In this document: positions 1 to 5,080 of the stretch, piece by piece | How positions within the stretch are numbered: position 1 is the first letter of the stretch | How the letters are laid out: each line of letters opens with the position of its first letter | Assembly (NCBI GenBank): GCA_003567115.1 | Contig: PXAP01000288.1 | Location: forward strand, 1 to 5,080 | Length of the DNA: 5,080 bases | Direction of reading: 5' to 3' | Source of the DNA: Bacteroidota bacterium | Lineage (GTDB): Bacteria > Bacteroidota > Bacteroidia > Bacteroidales > PUMT01 | Position numbers and translations under genes: made by a program | Notes under the pieces: generated by a model | Seen by the model: only the letters and a program-made list of their open reading frames with translations | What the model was told of the DNA's origin: nothing | Database searches by the model: none

Positions 1-2176
1 TAACTGGCCTAACTGGCTGGTTTTAACTTTTAAGCCCACAGACGGGAAATGGATGAACCTTGATGAATTTAAAATTTTGGATTATCAGAAAACCCTCGAC
101 CTGGAAAAAGGGATACTGAAACGCAATGTCCTGATTGAAGATGATAAAGGGCGGAAGACACTTATTAATTCAGAAAGACTGGTACATATGAGTGCGCAGC
201 ATCATGCAGGCATCCGGTGGTATCTTACTCCTAAAAACTGGTCGGGTGATATCATTGTAAAAACAGCTCTCGATGGTACCGTTATTAATAATAACGTAGC
301 CCGGTACAGCGATTTGAATCAGGATCATTTAAAACCCCTTGATCAGGGGCAAATTGCTGAAGATGGTATATTTTTAAATGTGGAAACCAGGCAATCAAAA
401 ATCAGGATGTCGCAGGCAGCCCGCACCAATATTTATAATGACGGACAACAGGCTGCCGTAAACCGGGAAACTTATCAGAAAGAGGGATATATTGAACAGC
501 AAATTACCCTCCGTGCAGATCAAAACAAAGAAGTGGCAATAGAGAAAATAGTGGCTATCTACACCTCCAGAGATAATGCAATCTCTGAACCATTTGCCGA
601 AGCTGAAACATCGGTTCAGAGAGCCGGACCATTTGATCAGATGCTGTCTTCGCACCTGTCAGCCTGGAAGCGCATCTGGCACAGAGCAGATATAAAACTG
701 AAAGATAAGAAAGAAGATCAGCTCGTGCTGCGATTGCATATTTTCCATCTTATGCAGACAGCATCCAAAAATACCGTAGATCTGGATGCAGGAATTCCCT
801 CCCGCGGATTGCACGGGGAGGCTTACAGGGGTCATATTCTCTGGGATGAGTTATTTATATTTCCCTTTCTGAATTTTCGTGTACCGGAAATCACCCGGGA
901 ACTTTTGATATACCGTTACCGCAGACTTCCGGAAGCAGAACATATGGCTGAAGAAGCCTCATACAAGGGAGCCATGTTCCCCTGGCAAAGCGGAAGCAAT
1001 GGCAGGGAAGAAAGCCAGGTAATTCATCTTAATCCCCAATCAGGCAGATGGATTCCTGATGATACATATCTGCAGCGGCATGTTAATTCAGCCATAGCAT
1101 ATAATGTCTGGCAGTATTACCAGGTGAGCAGGGACATGGAATTTTTGTCTTTCTATGGTGCCGAATTATTTCTGCAGATAGCCCGGTTCTGGGGCAGTAA
1201 AACAACCTTTAATGAAGAAAGGGAACGCTATGAAATCAAACAGGTGGTAGGTCCTGATGAATACCATACCAGATATCCCGATTCAGACAATCCGGGTATT
1301 AATAATAACTCCTATACCAATATAATGGCGGTATGGGTTCTTGATCATGCCTTCAGGATTCTGGATATTCTCAACACCGATCGCAGGAATGAACTTCTCT
1401 GCCGGCTTGGCGTCAATCAGGAAGAATTAGACCGGTGGGAGAAAATAACAGAAAACATGTTTGTCCCTGTTATTGGGAATAATATTATCGATCAATTTGA
1501 AGGTTTTAACCGGTTAAAAGAGCTGGACTGGGACAGGTATCATGAAAAATACGGGAAAGTATTACGCCTGGACAGAATTCTTGAGAGCGAAGATGATGAT
1601 GTGAACAGGTACAAAGCCAATAAACAGGCAGATGTTTTAATGCTGTTTTATCTTTTGTCGAGTGATGAGCTTAACCGGATTTTAGTAAAATCGGGTTATA
1701 AACTGGATAAAGATTTCATTCCTGAAAACATTTCTCATTACGAAAAACTCTCTTCACACGGATCTACTTTGAGTAAACTGGTCCATTCCTGGGTAACTGC
1801 CCGCTCAAACAGGAAAAAAAGCTGGCACCATTTCAGGGAAGCTTTAATGAGTGACTTTAAAGATATACAAGGTGGTACTACTCCCGAAGGAATACATCTG
1901 GGGGCTATGGCCGGTACTGTTGACTTGATGCAAAGGTGCTATTTGGGTGCTGAAATTCAGGAAGATATCCTGAATTTCAATCCTGTTATACCTGAAGAAT
2001 TACAAGAAGTATCTGCCAGGTTGCGATACAGGGGCCACTGGATGAAAATTGACGTTAACAAAGATACTCTTAAAATCACCAGTGATGGTGGCTGGTCCGA
2101 TAAAATAACCATTAATTTCAGAGAAGAGCATTATACCCTGCGCAAAGGCGACTGTAAAGAATTTTCCTTAAAATAA
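1..2176 (+). CDS. Glycoside hydrolase family 65 protein, probable inverting alpha-glucoside phosphorylase (5' partial)
   Basis: Family members cleave alpha-linked glucosides with phosphate, giving beta-glucose-1-phosphate, or in some clades hydrolyse them; the protein is probably cytoplasmic. The frame has no stop from base 2 to the TAA at 2174-2176, giving 724 visible codons. The 17 codons before the ATG at 53 read NWPNWLVLTFKPTDGKW, matching the conserved NLPNWL-type stretch of the GH65 N-terminal domain, so that ATG is internal and the true start is upstream. Numbering from that ATG: a beta-sandwich runs to about 200, a helical linker to about 220, an (alpha/alpha)6 barrel from about 225 to 620, and a C-terminal beta domain from about 640 to 707. 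The general acid is expected to be E403 in GPDEYH (codon 1259-1261). Other family motifs are YRGHILWDE (around 264), FPWQSGS (309-315), SSHGSTLS (567-574, phosphorylase-like) and GGTTPEGIHLG (607-617). The residues between GPDEYH and NNNSYTN are longer than in typical kojibiose or trehalose phosphorylases, so the substrate cannot be named. The family is near certain; phosphorylase activity is inferred. Confidence 0.93.
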   Translation, partial: NWPNWLVLTFKPTDGKWMNLDEFKILDYQKTLDLEKGILKRNVLIEDDKGRKTLINSERLVHMSAQHHAGIRWYLTPKNWSGDIIVKTALDGTVINNNVARYSDLNQDHLKPLDQGQIAEDGIFLNVETRQSKIRMSQAARTNIYNDGQQAAVNRETYQKEGYIEQQITLRADQNKEVAIEKIVAIYTSRDNAISEPFAEAETSVQRAGPFDQMLSSHLSAWKRIWHRADIKLKDKKEDQLVLRLHIFHLMQTASKNTVDLDAGIPSRGLHGEAYRGHILWDELFIFPFLNFRVPEITRELLIYRYRRLPEAEHMAEEASYKGAMFPWQSGSNGREESQVIHLNPQSGRWIPDDTYLQRHVNSAIAYNVWQYYQVSRDMEFLSFYGAELFLQIARFWGSKTTFNEERERYEIKQVVGPDEYHTRYPDSDNPGINNNSYTNIMAVWVLDHAFRILDILNTDRRNELLCRLGVNQEELDRWEKITENMFVPVIGNNIIDQFEGFNRLKELDWDRYHEKYGKVLRLDRILESEDDDVNRYKANKQADVLMLFYLLSSDELNRILVKSGYKLDKDFIPENISHYEKLSSHGSTLSKLVHSWVTARSNRKKSWHHFREALMSDFKDIQGGTTPEGIHLGAMAGTVDLMQRCYLGAEIQEDILNFNPVIPEELQEVSARLRYRGHWMKIDVNKDTLKITSDGGWSDKITINFREEHYTLRKGDCKEFSLK

Positions 2177-2263
2177 ACATGAATTTTTTTATTTATTATT
2201 TTTATATTAGGTAAAAATATGTCTCCGGTTCTGCCGGCAAGTATGAATTAAAAATCAACTTAA

Positions 2264-2572
2264 ATGGGAATTACCAAAAAGTATTTATCAGACAATGAAA
2301 TTTGCAGGGTAACCTTTACCTTACCCCCCGGCCTTTCAAAAACGGCAAACAAAGCAAATGTAGTAGGTGATTTCAATAACTGGGATATCGATGCCCATGC
2401 AATGAAAAAGAGAAAGAACGGCCATTTTGCGCTCTCCGTGGAGCTTCCTGCAGGCAAAGAGTATCAGTTCAGGTATCTTCTGGATGGAAACATCTGGGAA
2501 ACGGATTTAAAGGCAGATGACCTGGCCGCAACCAATTTCCCGGATCAGTATAATTCGGTTCTGAAAGTATAA
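2264..2572 (+). CDS. Stand-alone CBM48 / isoamylase early-set glycogen-binding domain protein
   Basis: This 102-residue protein is essentially one CBM48 domain, the glycogen-binding beta-sandwich found on AMPK beta subunits and on branching and debranching enzymes. It has no signal peptide, membrane segment or catalytic domain. The hallmark VVGDFNNWD lies at residues 33-41. W40 and W78 (in DGNIWETD) sit where the two carbohydrate-stacking tryptophans of AMPK beta occur, and N97 near the C-terminus may match its conserved asparagine. The start is well fixed: an in-frame TAA at 2261-2263 directly precedes the ATG, and the upstream bases are A-rich with no Shine-Dalgarno. It lies 87 bases after the GH65 gene on the same strand, so co-transcription is possible. 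Its likely role is binding glycogen or another alpha-glucan in the cytoplasm, or directing a partner enzyme to it. The domain call is strong; the cellular role is unknown. Confidence 0.88.
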   Translation: MGITKKYLSDNEICRVTFTLPPGLSKTANKANVVGDFNNWDIDAHAMKKRKNGHFALSVELPAGKEYQFRYLLDGNIWETDLKADDLAATNFPDQYNSVLKV

Positions 2573-2696
2573 ATAAGTTAATGCTGGCAAACTGTTGCCC
2601 GGGTCGGATTTTCCCGGAAGAACGAATATCCGGTTTTTATTTAACAATATTCGATAACCCTGAAATTTATTCACGATCAGAATTAATTATGATTTT
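2573..2696 (+). other. Gap before the NAD salvage genes, with several short inverted repeats
   Basis: This 124-base non-coding stretch separates the CBM48 gene from the nicotinate phosphoribosyltransferase gene. It contains short potential stems: GGCAA/TTGCC (2586-2590 with 2595-2599), CCGGG/CCCGG (2599-2603 with 2613-2617), CCGGA/TCCGG (2614-2618 with 2629-2633) followed by TTTTTATTT, and CGAATAT/ATATTCG (2623-2629 with 2647-2653). Several cannot form together. I see no convincing Bacteroidota-type TAnnTTTG promoter element and no Shine-Dalgarno before the ATG at 2697. The region could be the end of one transcription unit and the leader of the next, but the stems are short and could arise by chance. 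Confidence 0.4.
2614..2642 (+). terminator. Possible weak intrinsic terminator
   Basis: A 5-bp stem CCGGA/TCCGG (2614-2618 with 2629-2633) encloses a 10-base loop and is followed directly by TTTTTATTT (2634-2642). It lies 41 bases after the CBM48 stop codon, a suitable place to end the GH65-CBM48 unit. The stem is short and the loop large, so termination would be inefficient at best. It also overlaps a competing stem at 2599-2617. Confidence 0.3.
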
Positions 2697-4109
2697 ATGA
2701 TCGATTATACAGGAAGTTATACCGACCAGTACCAGCTGAGCATGGCGCTTGTCTATTTCAGGCAGGGAAAGGCAGAGGAGAGAGCCATATTCGATTATTT
2801 TTTCAGAAAGCTTCCCTTCGACAGGGGTTACGCGGTTTTCGCCGGCCTCGATGATTTGATTGACATTTTGGAGAATCTGAAATTTGATGATAAAGATATT
2901 TCTTTGTTAAAAGATTACGCATTCCCCGATGATTTTCTGAAATATTTAAAAGATTTTCGCTTTCGCGGAAACATTTACAGTTGCGCGGAAGGTGATATTG
3001 TTTTTCCAGCAAGGCCGGTACTTCAGGTGGAAGCAAATATGCTTGAGGCACAGGTAATAGAAACGCTTTTGCTGAACATTCTCAATTTCCAGACACTAAT
3101 TGCCTCCAAAGCCAGCCGCATGCGTATGGTGGCAGGGAAAGGTAAGCTGGTGGATTTCGGACTGAGAAGGGCACAGGGACCCGGCGGCTATTACGCCAGC
3201 AGGGCGGCGGTGGTGGGCGGATTCGACGCCACCAGCAATGTGCGCGCCGGCCGTGATTATAATATTCCTGTTTCCGGTACCATGGCCCACAGCTTTATAC
3301 AAAGCTATGATGATGAACTGACAGCTTTCAGGGATTTTGCAAAAGAACATCCCGGAAACTGCGTTCTGCTGGTAGATACCTATGACACCATTAATACCGG
3401 CATACCCAATGCCATTAAAGTGGGTCTGGAAATGCAGGAGCGCGGGGAAAAGCTCAAGGGGATAAGGCTTGACAGCGGAGATCTGGCTTACCTTGCCAAA
3501 GAGGCCCGCAAAAGCCTTGATGATGCGGGTCTGGATTATGTGAAAATCGCCGCTTCCAACCAGCTGGATGAACATGTAATCAAAAGCCTTATTGAGCAAA
3601 AGGCACCCATAGACCTTTTCGGGGTGGGAACCAGCCTGGTTACAGGCAAACCGGATGCTGCCCTGGACGGGGTTTACAAATTGTCTTTTGCTCATGGTAA
3701 GCCACGGATCAAATTATCGGAGTCGATCAGCAAGATAACCCTTCCCCATAAAAAACAGGTTTACCGACTGATTAACAAAAAGGGGCAATGGATAGGCGCC
3801 GATGCAGTTGCCCTGGAGGATGAAAAGGATTTTAAAAATATACACAGTCCCTTTGAGCCTGAAAAATCAATGAACATTGAATGTTTCCAAAAAATACCCC
3901 TGCTTGAAAAAGTAATGGATAACGGTAAACGCAGCAAGAAAAAGCTTTCCCTTGAAGATATATCAGCTTACCGTCAGAAAAGAATGGATCAGCTGCCCTG
4001 GGAATATAAAAGGTTTACAAATCCCCATATTTATAAAATCGGTATCAGCGACGGATTAAAAGATGAACGTGATAAATTAATTAATCAATACAAAACAGAG
4101 CAGATATGA
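2697..4109 (+). CDS. pncB: Nicotinate phosphoribosyltransferase (NAPRTase, EC 6.3.4.21)
   Basis: The enzyme joins nicotinate to PRPP, with ATP hydrolysis, to give nicotinate mononucleotide, the entry step of the Preiss-Handler NAD salvage route in the cytoplasm. At 470 residues it has the length of the longer NAPRT branch, which includes the human enzyme, rather than the roughly 400-residue E. coli PncB type. Visible motifs are the N-terminal YTDQYQLSMALVYF, FGLRRAQGPGG (154-164), GTMAHSFIQSY (194-204) with H198 as the expected phosphorylated histidine, RLDSGDL (257-263) and FGVGTSLVTG (308-317), then a C-terminal region with the LPWEYKRFTNPHIY signature. The YTDQYQL opening favours nicotinate over nicotinamide as substrate, and the adjacent nicotinamidase supports this. 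The ATG at 2697 is preceded by AT-rich sequence without a Shine-Dalgarno; another ATG at 2689 is out of frame. The gene appears intact, and its stop overlaps the next start. Confidence 0.95.
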   Translation: MIDYTGSYTDQYQLSMALVYFRQGKAEERAIFDYFFRKLPFDRGYAVFAGLDDLIDILENLKFDDKDISLLKDYAFPDDFLKYLKDFRFRGNIYSCAEGDIVFPARPVLQVEANMLEAQVIETLLLNILNFQTLIASKASRMRMVAGKGKLVDFGLRRAQGPGGYYASRAAVVGGFDATSNVRAGRDYNIPVSGTMAHSFIQSYDDELTAFRDFAKEHPGNCVLLVDTYDTINTGIPNAIKVGLEMQERGEKLKGIRLDSGDLAYLAKEARKSLDDAGLDYVKIAASNQLDEHVIKSLIEQKAPIDLFGVGTSLVTGKPDAALDGVYKLSFAHGKPRIKLSESISKITLPHKKQVYRLINKKGQWIGADAVALEDEKDFKNIHSPFEPEKSMNIECFQKIPLLEKVMDNGKRSKKKLSLEDISAYRQKRMDQLPWEYKRFTNPHIYKIGISDGLKDERDKLINQYKTEQI

Positions 4110-4717
4110 AGACACTTATCATAATCGACATGCAAAATGATTTTATTCCGGGCGGTGCGCTGGAGGTACCGGAAGGTGATAAAATAGTTCCGGTTATCAA
4201 CAATTTGCAGGAAAAATTTGACCTGGTAATAGCAACGCAGGACTGGCACCCTGAAAACCACATAAGCTTTGCATCCAATCACCAGGGCAAAGAGCCTTTT
4301 GACACCATAGAATGGCATGGCATGGACCAGATACTCTGGCCTGATCACTGTGTGCAAAATTCTTTGGGCGCTGAATTTCATCCGGATATGAAAGTGCGAA
4401 AAATAGAAGCCATTTTCAGAAAAGGGATGGACAGGGATATTGACAGCTACAGCGGTTTTTACGATAATGGTCATGAAAAAAATACCGGCCTGGCCGGATA
4501 TCTTCGTGAACGTAATGCCGGTGAACTCTTTTTTTGCGGACTGGCGGCAGATGTATGTGTCACTTTTTCAATTCAGGATGCCATTAAGGAAGGATTTGTA
4601 ACAACCCTGATAGAAGATGCAACACGTCCCATTGATTCAGAAAAATTTGAGAAAATTAAAGAAGAATTAACAGGAAAAGATTGTAAGATAATTACTGCCA
4701 ATGATATTGCCGGGTAA
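4106..4717 (+). CDS. pncA: Nicotinamidase (isochorismatase-like cysteine hydrolase, EC 3.5.1.19)
   Basis: This enzyme deamidates nicotinamide to nicotinate and ammonia, supplying the substrate of the phosphoribosyltransferase encoded just upstream. It is 203 residues long, normal for bacterial PncA, and cytoplasmic. The catalytic triad is visible: D8 in IIDMQNDF, K106 in FRKGMD and C151 in GLAADVCV. The metal site is represented by D46 and H48 in TQDWHPENH and H81 in WPDHCV, with H52 close by as a further possible ligand. Retention of DWHP, WPDHCVQNS and the metal ligands separates it from general isochorismatases, which lack this metal site. The ATG at 4106 overlaps the preceding TGA as ATGA, which suggests translational coupling; only a weak purine run (AGAG) precedes it. 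Nothing looks broken or truncated. Confidence 0.96.
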   Translation: MKTLIIIDMQNDFIPGGALEVPEGDKIVPVINNLQEKFDLVIATQDWHPENHISFASNHQGKEPFDTIEWHGMDQILWPDHCVQNSLGAEFHPDMKVRKIEAIFRKGMDRDIDSYSGFYDNGHEKNTGLAGYLRERNAGELFFCGLAADVCVTFSIQDAIKEGFVTTLIEDATRPIDSEKFEKIKEELTGKDCKIITANDIAG

Positions 4718-4767
4718 GATCAAAGCAGTATTTCTAAATAATAAATGTTCTAAAAAAACTTATTGTT

Positions 4768-5080
4768 ATGAATCAATCATCCGAAGAAAATAAAAATCAG
4801 GATATTTTTGACAGGTTAACCTGGGATGACAGTATAGATGCCCATGATATAAGCGTTTCAGTCCTGGATGGTGTTGCTTCCCTTGAAGGCACCGTGCCAA
4901 GTTATGCTGCAAAAATGGCAGTGGAAGGATATGCTTACCAGGCCTCCGAGATAACAGATGTAAGAAATAACCTAACAGTTGATTTCCCAACTGCAGAAGC
5001 TGTGCCAAGCGATCTTGAATTAATCACTAATATTGAAAATAAACTCAAATGGAACAGCCAGATCAACGCCAAAGGAATTA
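4768..5080 (+). CDS. BON-domain protein, tandem BON repeats (3' partial)
   Basis: An open frame starts at ATG 4768 and runs off the right edge after 104 codons. The last in-frame stop is TAA at 4735-4737, with no other ATG between it and 4768, so the start is well supported. Residues 12-73 form one BON (OsmY / nodulation-like) domain: DRLTWDDSIDAHDI, then the core VLDGVASLEGTVPSY and the closing ITDVRNNLTVDF. A second copy opens at about residue 80 (IENKLKWNSQINAKGI) and is cut by the edge. The N-terminus is hydrophilic (MNQSSEENKNQ) with no signal peptide, unlike the periplasmic OsmY of E. coli, so a cytoplasmic location is inferred. BON domains are thought to bind lipids or other ligands and are often in stress proteins, but no exact function can be given. 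It lies 50 bases after pncA on the same strand; co-transcription is uncertain. Confidence 0.85.
   Translation, partial: MNQSSEENKNQDIFDRLTWDDSIDAHDISVSVLDGVASLEGTVPSYAAKMAVEGYAYQASEITDVRNNLTVDFPTAEAVPSDLELITNIENKLKWNSQINAKGI

Noticed and set aside
1..17. Near-tandem repeat TAACTGGC, twice at a 9-base period
   Set aside because: It encodes the Asn-Trp pairs of the conserved GH65 NWPNWL segment, so a repeat element is not needed to explain it.
395..655. 86-codon open frame on the - strand
   Set aside because: It is opposite the GH65 N-terminal domain; its Cys/Phe-rich, transmembrane-like translation is typical of antisense reading.
2177..2212. T-rich run after the GH65 stop as a terminator
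   Set aside because: No GC-containing stem precedes it; only a weak A/T pairing is possible.
2232..2239. Palindrome TGCCGGCA between the GH65 and CBM48 genes, near a second CCGG
   Set aside because: It is a single 8-base palindrome with no T-tract or matching copy nearby; too short to call an operator or terminator.
2260..2457. 65-codon open frame on the - strand
   Set aside because: It is a shadow of the CBM48 gene, which has the conserved domain.
3180..3260. Locally GC-rich stretch within pncB
   Set aside because: It encodes the Gly/Ala-rich conserved segment just before the catalytic histidine; explained by amino-acid content, not by transfer.
3096..3695. 199-codon open frame on the - strand
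   Set aside because: It lies wholly opposite pncB, whose conserved motifs occupy the same bases; its translation resembles no family I recognise, and long antisense frames are common opposite GC-richer coding sequence.
4085..4474. 129-codon open frame on the - strand
   Set aside because: It is a shadow of pncA, whose metal-binding and catalytic lysine codons cover the region; no recognisable protein features.
4766..5008. 80-codon open frame on the - strand at the right end
   Set aside because: It is opposite the clear BON-domain reading frame and has no family resemblance.

Overview
The window holds five genes, all on the + strand, two of them cut by the window edges. It looks like a chromosomal segment from a Bacteroidota-type bacterium. 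The pointers are moderate GC (about 40-45% by eye), AT-rich gaps between genes, start codons preceded by A-rich sequence instead of a clear Shine-Dalgarno, and gene types common in that phylum (stand-alone CBM48, cytosolic BON proteins). This assignment is inferred from style and gene content, not from a marker gene.

Layout: (1) 1-2176, a glycoside hydrolase family 65 enzyme, most likely an inverting alpha-glucoside phosphorylase. Its frame is open through the left edge, so the ATG at 53 is internal and the true start lies outside the window. (2) 2264-2572, a 102-residue protein that is a single CBM48 glycogen-binding domain. (3) 2573-2696, a 124-base gap with several short overlapping hairpins and one T-tract. 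(4) 2697-4109, nicotinate phosphoribosyltransferase. (5) 4106-4717, nicotinamidase, overlapping gene 4 by four bases (ATGA). (6) 4768 to the right edge, the first 104 codons of a BON-domain protein, cut off inside its second BON domain.

How they work together: genes 4 and 5 form a two-step NAD salvage unit. The nicotinamidase turns nicotinamide into nicotinate, and the phosphoribosyltransferase turns nicotinate into NaMN for NAD synthesis. The overlap suggests coupled translation. Genes 1 and 2 both concern alpha-glucosides or alpha-glucans; the phosphorylase would need a beta-phosphoglucomutase to use its expected beta-glucose-1-phosphate product, and such a gene may lie just upstream. The BON protein may be stress-related. 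I see no mobile element, CRISPR array, RNA gene or defence system. Most of the window is ordinary metabolism. The least explained points are the GH65 active-site loop, the free CBM48 protein and the possible attenuator-like leader before the NAD salvage genes.
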